Shown: piece after piece, positions 33,521 to 44,850 of the stretch
Position numbering within the stretch: position 1 is the first letter of the stretch
Layout of the letters: the number at the start of each line of letters is the position of its first letter
DNA from: Pohlia nutans
Lineage: Eukaryota > Streptophyta > Bryopsida > Bryales > Mniaceae
NCBI GenBank assembly: GCA_022496805.1
Contig: CM040088.1
Span: 13,733,001 to 13,797,000 of the forward strand
DNA: 64,000 nucleotides
Direction of reading: 5' to 3'
Program-made: the position numbers and the translations under genes
Notes under the pieces: generated by a model
The model's input: the letters and a program-made list of their open reading frames with translations, nothing else
Database searches by the model: none
What the model was told of the DNA's origin: nothing

Positions 33521-34970
33521 CATGATAAAACTACAAAGCTGTAGTTAATGCCTCAAGACTAAGAATGAGACATATAGGTAGTTAGGAAACAAGTACATAA
33601 ATAAGATAACAAACACAAACTTGTAGATAGGAAAGACGATTGGCTTATACAGTCATATTGACTCCTACGTCACTAATTGACATATTATGAACAATTCTCT
33701 CAATCTACCTAACGACTGACTATGCACTATAACCATACTCTTCTCAACGGTTACGTAGTTTATAACCATCCACGCTCCATCTTAGTCATGTAGGTTGGTG
33801 CCTTCAATAATTACCATTTAAGAAACCTAAAACCAAACACTTGTAATCTGCAAGGAACCTAAAACCAACTACTTGGGATCCAATCGGGGGTTTCTACAAG
33901 TAGAGCATAATGGAGCTTTAAGGATATAATTTATAATACCTTTTTCTTTTTTAAAACACCACCTATGTCACAAGTGGAGCATGACTATTTTTTATATAAA
34001 TTGCATTTTATTTGAAAATATATATTCATGAATGTTATTTTTCTATTAGTAAAAAAGAAATTAATTTTTTTCCAAACACAACAATTTAAAACTGCAATTT
34101 AAGAACATTCTACTTTATGTAGAATCAAGGATTGAAATTTGATTGCAATTCTATGGGTGTACTTTTTATGTGAGTACTTTAAAGTTTTTGTGTGAGCATA
34201 GGCTCTAGAGTGTAAAGTTGCCTCAGTATTTTTATTTTATTTTTTGAAACAAATTGAAATTACTCAATTACCCAAAACAAAAAAAAACAAAAAACAAAAA
34301 AAAACAAAAAAACAAAAAAAAAAAAGCGACCCCAGCCATAAACCGGCCACAGCAAGAACCCGACGTAGGACGAACCTAGCTATTAGTGAAATTGTATTGG
34401 TGAAGGACCCTAAACAAAAGGACAATAAGAGTGAAGAGGCCCTGCGAGTGCCCATTTTGATTTTGTCCTGAGTATTTTGTGGTTGTGTAGCTAGTCCCTA
34501 TTCTCAATAGTGATACCATTTAATTACAGCAACACAATTGTGCTCACGCCATGTTCCCCCTGCAATGAAATTCTGTTTCATTTGTTTCAAAACATTAAAA
34601 ATTTAATAATAATAATAATAATAATAATACTATTATTATTAGTATTAAAAAAATCATATTAAAAAAAATACTCACTCAAAGAAAGATTTATTACTTCTGT
34701 ACAGTTTATAGAAGACCGATGCTCAACCCCAACTTTAAATCCCCCTCGACGTTAATGCAAGAGGACAAAAATTGTCCACTATTTTGTACATGTAGGGGCC
34801 CACCTTAAAAAATAACCCCCTCTTCCAAGGGTTTAAAATTCCCAAAGGGGGTCCCCTAAACAAAATGCGGGCCGTAGATACGAAATTTGCAAAAATTGCC
34901 AAAAAAAGACCCTAGGGTACCCAAAAATGGAAATTTCAGAAAATGGGGCCAGGGGTGAATAGTGCTTGCA
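33521..34970. other. AT-rich region, no gene seen
   Basis: Contains an A-rich low-complexity tract (34271-34325, units of A7-9 separated by C), an (AAT)n tract at 34604-34630 and a short TATTATTATTA counterpart. The frame at 34244-34471 is a by-product of the A-rich tract. Confidence 0.6.
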
Positions 34971-35548
34971 TTAACCCCTAACTACCTGAGCGTCCATTTT
35001 TTGGACGATGTACAAATTTCATTCGTGTTTTCTCATCCGTCATGCAATTTTGCAGTGTGAATTTTTTACTCTAGATTCTATGGGAAGTTAGCTTCATGAA
35101 TGTGTGATCCGATTAGAAAGGGGATGATTTGTGAAATTTTTATGCCTCATTTCATGTTGTAGTGATTCACCCAAAATTTCAAAGATTTCAGTGTAAAAGT
35201 GCTTTTGAAAAAGTCAACTCATAAAATTAAGCAACCAAAAAATCTCCAAAAATCATTACACTTAGAGTATTGCATTTCAACCAATCACAACAAATTTCAT
35301 CCACATATATTGTCAATATCCTATTTGTAATTGAATTACAAAAGAATTTTGAATTTTGAGTTTCAAATTTTATACAAAAATATTGGTGATAGCAATCATA
35401 GACCTAACCGTATGGATAGAATCAAAAATTCATAATGTACAACTTTTATTCAGACATTAAGTTTAAAATATCCCTCTTAGTTGCGTTTTATAATGCATCT
35501 TTGCAATACTGCCAAATTTGGAGAGGGCTCTAGGCATTTAGGGGTTAA
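34971..35548. mobile_element. piggyBac-like MITE (ACTACCTGAGCGTCC subfamily)
   Basis: TTAA at 34971-34974 and 35545-35548. The left end is CCCCTAACTACCTGAGCG and the right end TCTAGGCATTTAGGGG; the outer bases are inverted. The interior resembles 54935-55512 in reverse (GTATGGATAGAATCAAAAAT). A decayed fragment is at 43253-43560. Confidence 0.74.
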
Positions 35549-35701
35549 CGTTTGGGGGGATTTAGAGTCGGGGGTGGTCAATGAGCTTCAGCAAAATCCC
35601 TTGGAATCTGCTCACATATATGGATCCCCATCATTCACTTTTCAATGTAAGTTAGAAACAGTACTTTGAAGACACTTGGACAACATGATAATGAACTGCT
35701 A

Positions 35702-37034
35702 TTAACCCTTTAACGCGCTAGCGTCCACTATGTGGACAACGCACAAATTGAAATTGTTAGATTCTCATCCAAATTGGACATTTTTCATCCACCAAAATTT
35801 CTCTTGGTTCTTGAACAAGTTGACTATCCTTTGTAGGGTTTGGATCTTCAAAATAGGTTATTATGATTTTTAGAAAAACAACAGTATTGGTTTATGTCAA
35901 GTTTCATTCTTAGTTCAAAAAGTGGGACCTTAAATATGATTTTCCATAATAAGTAGAATCAAATAATGGAAACCATACCATCTCGTAGTGCATGTTATTC
36001 CAATTTCATTACCATATTTTTTTATAAAAATTGTGCTAATTTGGGATTTTAAATTGAATTTCAAGAGAAAACCTTGCAAAATTAATTTAAAAATATTAAA
36101 TAAAATAGAATAAATCCAACCGTACAGATGTGATCTTCACATTGACATTTACAACTTTGCTTTGACCATCAACCCCATTTTTGGTTTTTATGAAGCATTT
36201 TATAACGCTTCTTTGAAAACAGTGTTGAATCGGGACGTTAACCCTTTAGTGCCCAAGGTGGTTCTGGAAGAACCACAGTTTTTGGGTGATATTTTTTTAA
36301 AACTTTCTTTGTTGAAATTCAAGATACTATTAATAGTATCTAACCGTATAAATGTCATCATAGCTTAATGAAACAAGTGTCAATCAAATCTTGATAAGAT
36401 CGGACCGTTGGATTGGAAGATCATAGTGTATTTTTAAACCGTAAGATGCACACTCAAAAATGAGATTTTGGGGGGTGTGTGACTTCAAGGTTAATTAGAC
36501 TTTGGGTTAAATTTTCAAATATGAAAGTGAAGATGTTTAGCAATGAGCTATGCCACCACCTCTCCATTGCAATCTTTCATGTAAAGAACGGACTCATACA
36601 TAATTATTGTGAATTTTATAGGTGAGAGTGACTTATCCATGTATGGTTTAGGACACTAATTTATACGTTAAAATAAGAAAGGAGTTGGTACATTGATCAA
36701 GATCGGAATACATACACTAATGGAACATGAACGAGAGAACACAATCCAAAAAAAAAACACGAGATAACAAACTTCCAAACACTAGAAATACAACATAGTA
36801 CATATGTTGTATTTGTAAGTATTTGCTGTATTTTGGTGTTTCGTACATGGGTATTTGGATATCTAAGAAAGTCAGATTCCAAATTTTCTTTTTGCATCAT
36901 TTGTAGAATCAAAAGTTACACATCTGAACTTCAGACACCGGACTGAGATGGTTCACAGATTTTACAGCATTTCATTTTCTGGTGATCTAGTGACCACTTA
37001 GCGGTTACGTGGCACTAAAGGGTTAAAGGGTCAA
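35702..37034. mobile_element. piggyBac-like element with CCCTTTAACG ends, split by another
   Basis: TTAA at 35702-35705 then CCCTTTAACGCGCTAGCGTC. The right terminus is in two pieces: TCGGGACG (36229-36237) and AAAGGGTCAA (37027-37034), separated by the 36238-37026 element. The pieces together complement the left end, with TCAA as a decayed TTAA. Confidence 0.75.
36238..37026. mobile_element. piggyBac-like element (CCCTTTAGTGCC subfamily), nested
   Basis: TTAA at 36238-36241 and 37023-37026 flank CCCTTTAGTGCC and GGCACTAAAGGG, a clean 12-bp inverted repeat. The interior contains GGAGTTGGTACATTGATCAA and TACATATGTTGTATTTGTA, also seen at 42525-43254 (reversed) and 50821-52152. Confidence 0.82.
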
Positions 37035-37408
37035 TGGATTATAATTGACAAAATTATAATATCAATTGGTGACCGAAAGACTTTGAGAAAGTGGAATCAG
37101 TCAGTCTCATGAGTGCCCTAATTTCAACACTCCTTTACAGACTTAGGTATGGTTATATATTTATTTTTGGTACTAACAGTGAGGAGTGCATGTGCTGAAA
37201 GTAGACAATCATTTGGGCAGATCGATCTGTCACTTATTTGTGAAGAATAGATGGAGGAAAATAAAATAAACAAACTAGAATAGCAGAGTGAATTATGTAC
37301 AAGCTATTCTTCATCAAGATGATGGAATACATTTCGAGATCTGTTCTTTAATTTGATCATAACTTACAAGAATGCTGCAGATTGAAAGAAATCTCAAATC
37401 ACTGTGTA
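37035..37408. other. No gene seen
   Basis: Spacer between TTAA-flanked elements and a MITE; nothing recognised. Confidence 0.5.
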
Positions 37409-37809
37409 TAAGGTAGGATGTCCTAAAACCACCACCTCCCCCAATTATGACATGTAGACCTTTCTTGGGGCCACCACAGTTTAGACCAAAACCACCAATT
37501 TCATTATTCAAGTAAACCAATGGCACGCCAAACATTGCGAAGAAATAGTTGGTGGTTTTGGGTATCATTATGAGTGAAAGTTAGTACCACATGGTGTGGA
37601 CATGGGGAAACCTAGAGGTTTGATTTGGGTCACAGGTTACTTTCCACTTTGGAATTTTGTATAAAATTGACAAATGCGAATTAGATGTTGCAAATTTTTG
37701 CAATCCTCATCAAAACCTATTTCGAATGCGGTCATATTTTTTTTCGAATTTAGCACTGCCAAAAATAGGCCAGTTGCTTAAGTTGGTGGTTTTAGGACAA
37801 TCAACCTTA
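37409..37809. mobile_element. MITE with TAAGGT ends, copy 2 of a near-identical pair
   Basis: Same ends, orientation and almost the same sequence as 29362-29764, with a few substitutions and a small gap near 37480. Bounded by TA. The close identity suggests recent movement or conversion. Confidence 0.82.
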
Positions 37810-38321
37810 CATTCCTCATGTGGAATGTTACAATCACACAAAGGACATGTATGCTCATGATGTCATTAATGACAATAATAGTGAGTTAGAGAGGATAAAT
37901 GACCAAACTTGCCTGTGCGTCAACAGGCCAAAACAGCTCAAAGAGCTCAAAAAAGTCTACATATTCTTAGTTTATACAGTATTGTACTAGCTAGTCTCCT
38001 AGGCTGAAATTTATTTACAAATATTACATGCTCTACAAACAGCAAAGCTCTACAACTGCTATGAAAGTTGTGTAGAACATGATTTTCCGCACACTCATAA
38101 TTATATTTGGCTAACTCTAACAACTTGTCCTCATGAGCTGGACGTGTGGCCTTTTGGTAGTCACAAGCCAAGTGACTAGCTCACATTCATCCTACAAGTT
38201 GTTAAGTTCGTCAAAAATGGCTTCCCAGCACTGGGTAAGCAAATTAATTTCTACCTCAAAAAAGCCGATCATAGCCGATATGTACTTAATTACTGAATCT
38301 CCGATCCTGTTGGCTCTGTCA
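37810..38321. other. 3' flank of the B3 gene, no other gene seen
   Basis: Probable 3' UTR and terminator region of the minus-strand B3 gene. No defined poly(A) signal can be fixed. Confidence 0.4.
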
Positions 38322-40647
38322 TCAGATTAAAAACTCAAGCGTTTGCTCCTTCCTTGAAATCTCTTCTTCGGTTGTTGGAACCTCATCTGCCGCACCAACC
38401 TCATGTGTTTGGGTGTTTGCGCCATTCTTCTCACCTCGAACAACCTGCAGAATGATTTTCACATATTAATCTCTAGTAATTTAATCTCTTAATGATCTGC
38501 TAATTAATGCGCTGATCACCCTTACCCCTGAACCAAAACTGCAGAATAATTGCAATCTCCAAGAATAGGAAGACTAAGGTGATTAAAAGGCACAAAAGAG
38601 TAAAAAACAAAACTACGGCACAAGTGTCCCGTTGTGGTTAATTAATATCCCCATTTTTTTTTACGAGTATCCGGGACATTAACCACAACATGACACTTGC
38701 ACTCTGTCCCAAGTCAATGTCCCTGTTTTAATTCTCCTGAAGGAAAGTTGTTGAAGAATGGACTAGGTATTACAGTCTTGCTATTTTCATGTCATTGGAC
38801 ATAACCTCAACAATTGGATCCTGCTCAACCAAGGATATCATAATTATGCTAAAGAAAGAAGGACAATCATGATGATGCAATGGTTGTTGCCACTTCTACA
38901 GAAATGGGCTCCATTGAGGTTAAATGTTTCCAGTGTCTCTTACATAGCTGCCTTCTGCATCTTTGTACAAAATAAGCATATCCCGCTCTTGCAGATTATG
39001 CGCCTTCACAAAATCACCTGCAAAGGAGACACGAAGCAAAAAAGATATCAATGTGGGAACATTGCACGGTCTCTTCACCTTTGATCAGAATAAAAAATGG
39101 CCTGAAGCAATGAATCAAAACAACCCAGATCATGTTTGGGATCTTTCGGTATTTTACAGAAGAGAAAGAACTTACGGGTGTTTTCTAACAGATACATACG
39201 GCTCTTGTTGTTTAACCAGAACCTGGTAAGAAACATGTGCACATGACCCACAATTAAATAACAGTAGCATTTATTCAAGCCAACACCAGCGAACTAAAAA
39301 GCCTGCATTTTGAAGATGTTGCACAAATCAACAGCTCACTAAACCTTAAAAAAAAAAATACAGTAACCTAGTGACTCTACCTGTAACGAAATGTCCAATT
39401 TCGACGCATGTCATAGTCTGCCATAGTTAACAACAATCCTTCACTGGCAATCAGATGGGGCAAGTGAGCTTCTGCTTCTTTCTGCATTAATTTCAGCAGG
39501 ATTAAATATTAGTGTTTCTTCACCACCCTCATGCTGGCCAACCAGTTCCAAAAACCACCTCATCTCTATTTCCGATGACCGTGTCTATTACTTCAGTCCT
39601 TTCCACAAAAGGGGTAACATTCAATTTGATACAAAAAACTAACATACACAATGATTCACAAAGTTATTTTGGACGCAGTCAAAGTTAATTTTGACGCTGA
39701 AAATAGTGTGACTGTTTGAAATTTTTATTCCTTTTGACAACTGCTAATAAGAGAGGAAGATCTGAGCTCACTACGTACCTTGGGGAGCACAATACGCCCT
39801 AAGCTGCTCACACCACTTGGGCGCAGTTGTTTTGCCAACAGGAACATCAAGCCCTTTGAATCAAGTCCTTGTCTCCCCTGCAAAACAATAGAAAAAAAAA
39901 ACAGTTCAGGGGGAAACTTAAGTAACACTTCAATGCATGTGCAACCCGGCCTCACAGAGTTTGAAACACATCCATTGAACTTATGATTGAATCATTAGCC
40001 TTGATAAATGCACCTTGCGGGTAGAGTGCTCCTCAAGGGACAGTCACCCAGTGTAAGTTCTAGGGAGAGAATTAAATAATGTACTAGAGGTGTACATTGC
40101 AGGGGGTGAAAACTGCGAAAAGAAACCAATAGCTCTACAAAATCTTGAGATTGACAGTAGTGAGCACCTGTCCAGCTGCAGAAGGAACTGGAGGATCCAT
40201 ATTTTCCTGCTTGCCGGCAAGCACTGCAGCTTGAGCACCACGAGAAGGTTTACGATCGATGGAGCGCGGTTCAAGGAGTTCTTCAGATTCGTGCATTCTG
40301 CATCTGGCGGTTCGGCTATTGCGTGACGCTCGGGACATGGCAGGATCAGGAGGCGAGTGCTCGTAGTAGTGACGGGCGTACTGATCAATGTGGGCGGAAG
40401 GGACGAAGTAGGAAACGCCCATCATGGGCATGTACATCGGTTGCATTCCCATGAACACAGGGTCGTACCTTGCAAACGGAGGAGGCGGGTATGGACCGTA
40501 ACAGTAATTGGGAAAATAGCCATGATTCATGTGCTCCGCGTAGCCGTTCATGGTGTGAGGATCTCCCCCGTTGCTCGCCCAGTCCTCGTCCTGTCCTGGA
40601 ATCTGCTGCAACGTATTTCGATTCGTTTCCATTCCTGGTGTACACAT
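38322..40647 (-). CDS. B3-domain transcription factor, ABI3/FUS3/LEC2 (LAFL) type, 6 exons
   Basis: LAFL B3 proteins are nuclear factors that bind RY elements (CATGCA) and control maturation, storage and desiccation programmes. Exons in transcript order: 40647-40168, 39877-39779, 39481-39381, 39222-39176, 39017-38944, 38444-38322. Phases close at 307 aa; a second ATG at 40632 would give 302. The B3 domain (about residues 168-272) reads GLMFLLAKQLRPSGVSSLGR, IVLPKKEAEAHLPHL, WTFRYRFWLNNKSRMYLLEN, DFVKAHNLQERDMLILY, VVRGEKNG. GRIVLPKKEAE, RFWxNNKSRMYLLEN and the final VRG are closer to ABI3/VP1 than to FUS3 or LEC2. The N-terminus is Tyr/Pro/Met-rich (FPNYCYGPYPPPPFARYD), with a basic patch SRASRNSRTARCR that may stand in for the B2 region; a clear acidic A1 or B1 domain is not seen. 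The Gly of the usual ENTGDF is Arg here, formed across an exon junction. Confidence 0.9.
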
Positions 40648-41712
40648 GATCAGAGTACAGTAAGTCTACGTATTACGAGCCTCATCACATAGAACAAAAC
40701 TTCACAATGTCCAGCTAGATCGTCCTCCCTTGTTACAGTGCCGTCATCGAAAGAATTGAAAGCTCCATTCATTATTATTCGATCATCTCCTAGCTTTAGA
40801 GACCCGATCTTAGTAGCGCGCATGGCAAAAAATTAAATGGACTTACCACATTTCTACTGAAAAACGCTGGAGCCCCAAAACATAAGCTCAGGGTTTGTTT
40901 TTTTTTCTTTTTCTGGCTTCTTAGAGACAGACACGGCACCGGTGTCTTGGCACAATCACAGTGGTTTAAATCTGAAGGACCACCAGGTTCCATTACTTGC
41001 ATGTTGTACTTCTACAGAGCAAAAAAAACCCTGCATAAGCTTCGATCTCCGATCCATTAAACATTAGCTTCGATATATCTTCGATCAAGATAAAAAACAA
41101 CGAAAGATTTTGAATTAATATGAAATTGCAACCCGGCCACATAAATGATCAGCGTAGAATTAACTGAACTTCCAGAGCTTCACAAGTGTGAGTCTCACAT
41201 TTAAGTCAAGCCGCTATCGAGCACTAATTAATGGTCTCACTCACAAATATCTTCGAGCATGATCTGATCAAGCACTGTCTGCTTGTAAAATTAAATTCGC
41301 CTGACAGATCAGAACCAGGAGCTAGAGAGCGAGCTCCATCACGGAAAGAGATCAGTGACGCCTCGGTCCTTGTGCCAGCATTATTGGTCAGTATTCAATG
41401 GATCCAGTAGCTCGATCACTAGCTGGCCATGGCAAGAGCAGTAGAGATTGATCACTTACCGCCAAGTGCAACACAAAAAGAAGGGGACCGAAGCAAGCTA
41501 GGTGCACACAAGTATACACAGCTCCGGATGTTGCTTGAAGCTGGCTTCAGTTGCAGGCGGGCGTGTGTTCGAGCAGCAAACAGAAAGAGAGATCGAAACA
41601 ACAAAAAGGTTACACTTGTCTTAGATTTGAGTACTAGTACCCACAGAAACCAAGGCCAGGGTAGCTAAAGCGAGAAAGACGCCAAACGGGGTGTACAGTT
41701 GTAGGAAGGCGC

Positions 41713-41741
41713 AGGCGGGCGGGCGGGCGGGCGGGCGCGGG
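41713..41741 (+). repeat. (GGGC)n tract, probable G-quadruplex
   Basis: Six GGG runs, five of them separated by single C: GGGCGGGCGGGCGGGCGGGC. The G-rich strand is the template strand of the B3 gene. Confidence 0.9.
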
Positions 41742-41865
41742 CTGAACAGCATGCATAGCCCGCGTGTGGAACTGTAGGTTGCTGAACATTGTTTTTGCGT
41801 CTGACAGTGCGGACTAAGTTAACTAAGTGACTGACTGATCAAGACCGCTCGGCGACAGACTGTGT

Positions 41866-42288
41866 GATCGACAGGAGCAGGAGCCCCGCCGGCATTGCAT
41901 GTAAGATGATTCGGACCACAGTAGTGTGATTCCGAGGGGTATGGGAAGGGGAAGGGGAAGACTGTCTAGTGCCTAGCTGGTGGATGATATTAAGCAGCAG
42001 TAAGTCACTAGCTGGGGCACTCGCGTGCATGCCGCACAAGCCGGGCTGGATTGCCTGGCAAATTCCATAGATCGACAGGAGCAGGTAGGCAGGCACGCAG
42101 GAGAGCGCCCCGCCCCGGCATGGCATGCAATAGGCTGTGATTCGGACCGTGTGATTCCGGGGGTATGGGAAGGCCAAGCTGAGTGACGTCCTCATTTGTA
42201 GCTGGAAGATATTAAGCTGCACTGGTCCACTCCCGTACATGCCGCACAAGCCAGCGGGGCTGGATATATTCATTGCCTGGCAGATATC
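41866..42288. repeat. Tandem duplication (about 204-bp period) upstream of the B3 gene
   Basis: Copies start with GATCGACAGGAGCAGG at 41866 and 42070 and share GATTCGGACC, GTGTGATTCCG, GGGTATGGGAAGG, GATATTAAGC, CATGCCGCACAAGCC and ATTGCCTGGCA in the same order. They are moderately diverged. Confidence 0.88.
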
Positions 42289-42524
42289 CGGCTTTCAAAG
42301 ATTGATAGATACGGAACCTGTATATAAGTTATTACTAAGTAACCGGTTCAGATCCAACGATGCTCTCGCGCCGATTCAATTTCGACTTGTGCATGCCTCG
42401 CCACAGCAACCCAGATACTCTAACTTACTAACTTTTCCTTCAATTCCTAGTGCTGGCCGGCGGCTGCTGCCTACTTGCTAGCTGATCACATTCTGCTCCC
42501 TGGAGTGTCGGAAATGCAAATAAC

Positions 42525-43254
42525 ACAAAATCCGTGAAGACTTGGATTTTGAATTAATTGTGAAGTTCACATTTGGAGATTTATAATACACATCGTTTTG
42601 AAAAAGAAAATTTCAATTTGGAGTTGTGCAACTATCAAAATACCTATGTTCAAAACACCAAAATACTACAAATACCTCAAAATACAACAAATACTTGCAA
42701 ATACAACATATGTATTATGTTGTATTTTTAGTGTTTGGAAGTTTGTTATCTCATTTTTTGTTGTTTTTGGATTGTGTTCTCTTGTTCGTGTTCCATTAGT
42801 GTATGTATTCCGATCTTGATCAATGTACCAACTTCTTTCAATTTTTAATGTATAATTTTTTGTCCTAAACTGCATATAGATATGTCACTTTAACTTATAA
42901 AAATCACAATAATTATGTGTGAGTTCGTTCTTGATATGAAATATTGCAATAGGGAGGTGTTGATATAGGGCATTGTTGAACCGCGCCACTTTTCATTTTA
43001 GAAAATTTAACCCTGGAAATTCTAGTTAACTTTGAAGTCACATACCTTTCAAAACCTCATTTTTTGAGTGTGGATTATACGGTTCAAAGATATCCAATAA
43101 TCTTGCAACTCCACCATTGGATGATTCTTTTCATTTGGCAAATTGTCTCCACTCCAGTTGAAAATACAATTGTACGGTTACTTTCTAATTTAATTCATTC
43201 TATTTCTAATAGCATCAATCACAATGGAAAAAACTACTAAAATCGAGTGCACCC
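42525..43254. mobile_element. piggyBac-like element fragment (CCCTTTAGTGC subfamily), reversed
   Basis: Reverse complement of the interior of 36238-37026 and 50821-52152: TTGATCAATGTACCAACT, ACAACATATGTATTATG, CCTCATTTTTTGAGTGTG. The expected terminus has decayed to GTGCACCCTTAA at 43244-43255. Confidence 0.65.
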
Positions 43255-43560
43255 TTAATTGCCTAAACTTCCATTTTTTGGATGATGTACATATTTCATC
43301 CATGATTTCTCATCCGTCATACACTTTTGCAGTGTGAAATTCTTACTATAGATATTATAGGAAGTTAGCTCCATACATATGAGAGCCGATTAGATTTGTG
43401 AATTTTTTATGCCTCGTTTCATATTGCAGTGATTCACCAAAAATTTATAAGATCATAGTTCAAATGTGTTCAAAAGTGCTCTAGAAAAAGTCAACTCATA
43501 TAATTAAGCAACCTTGCATTTCAACCCATCACAACAAATTTCATCCATATATTGTCATCC
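43253..43560. mobile_element. Fragment of the 34971-type piggyBac-like element
   Basis: TTCCATTTTTTGGATGATGT, TTTCTCATCCGTCATAC and AGTGATTCACCAAAAATTT match the left half of 34971-35548. The terminus is degraded and the right half is absent. Confidence 0.6.
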
Positions 43561-43776
43561 CTTTGCCGCATAGTAGATGAAGGATCACACAGTAGATGAA
43601 GGATTTTTTATCCAATTATTTTCGTGAAGACTCTTCCTTAGTCATGCTACCTCTTCAAGTTAAATCAAGGTCATGTAAGGTATTTTTGGGTTTTTACATG
43701 CGGTCCCAACTATAGAAAGAGTAGTAAAAACAGTTCACGATGTATTGTATTTTGGATTTTTTTTGTTTTTTCTTGT

Positions 43777-44363
43777 TTAACCCCTAAACGTCCCAGGGTA
43801 TCCCTAGAATTGACAGTTTGAGAAAAATCATTATAAAATGCTATTTAGAAGAATATTTCGGAATTGTTATACGAATGAAAGTTGTAGATATTGAATTTTA
43901 GGTTCCATCTGTATGGTTAGATTCACCATCACCATCACTGATATTCAATTATAAAATTTCAAAGTTATAATTTAAATTTCCTTCTAAATTTAATTACAAA
44001 CAAAATATTGATATTTTTTTAGTGAAATTTGTTGGAATGGATTTGAAATGAGATACTCTTGAAATGGTGATTTTTTGAAAATTTTGTGTTACTTCAATTT
44101 ATGACCTCATTTTAGCAAGCTCACTTTTGAACTAAAGTCAATGCAATTTTGGCTTGGTCAACTGCTTGACATACTTCCACATTTGTAATCTAAAAAAAAT
44201 ATGTACACTAGTAACACCAAATTCAACCGTTAGATAGGACAATAACTTCATAAAGTATTTTCAAAAAATTGAATGAGTTTCATCCATGAAGTAATGTGAG
44301 TATAGTGTGAGTTGGAATCTGTTCGTCGTCTAGAAACTGGACGCTGGGACGTTTAAGGGTTAA
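43777..44363. mobile_element. piggyBac-like MITE (AAACGTCCCAGGG subfamily), copy 2
   Basis: TTAA at 43777-43780 and 44360-44363 flank CCCCTAAACGTCCCAGGG and CTGGGACGTTTAAGGG. Same orientation and nearly the same sequence and length as 29907-30492. Confidence 0.82.
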
Positions 44364-44850
44364 ACTAAATTTAGGCCATGAAAATGAGTTCTGTTGTATT
44401 TGAGTTGAACTAACAAAATAAATCTTACCAATTCTTATTTCTACTCCATTCTAAATTTTTGGAAAACTTTAAAAACTTTGAAAACTGAGTGTTTTATTGG
44501 AGTTACAAGTACGGTGGGTATTACGATGGTGTAGGGAATTATTCTAAATTTAGATACATGGATGATTTTCATTTCTTGTACTTGGGATAAAAAAATTGGA
44601 AGTTTTGAGTACATTCTATAATTGACATGAATTTTCTTTACAGTCACTTTAAAAAATCATAGTAATTTCAAATTTTCACCAAAATTTATGAAAAAGTTCA
44701 TGATTCGTAGTAGACAAATGGCTTCATCTACTAAAAATATAAAGTTGAATTCTTATCTTATTTATAGTGCCAAAAGTAAATGTGATAGATAAAAGCAAGG
44801 TTCCATGGTTACAAGCCCGACGTTTAGGAGTTGAAAGCACTCTAAACTTG
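44364..44850. other. No gene seen
   Basis: AT-rich. GACGTTTAGGAGTTGAA at 44819-44835 resembles a decayed right end of a TTAA element, without a visible partner. Confidence 0.4.

Larger units (their letters stand above)
40648..42500 (-). promoter_or_regulatory. Upstream region of the B3 gene with RY motifs
   Basis: GC-rich compared with the window. RY cores (CATGCA or TGCATG) occur near 41000, 41751, 41896, 42027, 42124 and 42389. The region also holds a (GGGC)n run and a 204-bp tandem duplication. An acceptor-like TGTACACCAG just before 40633 allows a leader intron. Frames here are by-products of the duplication. Confidence 0.5.

Noticed and set aside
34244..34471. Lysine-rich frame
   Set aside because: It is a direct translation of an A-rich low-complexity tract.
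41839..42273. A 144-codon minus-strand frame
   Set aside because: It spans the 204-bp tandem duplication and repeats itself because of it; composition and content do not look like protein.
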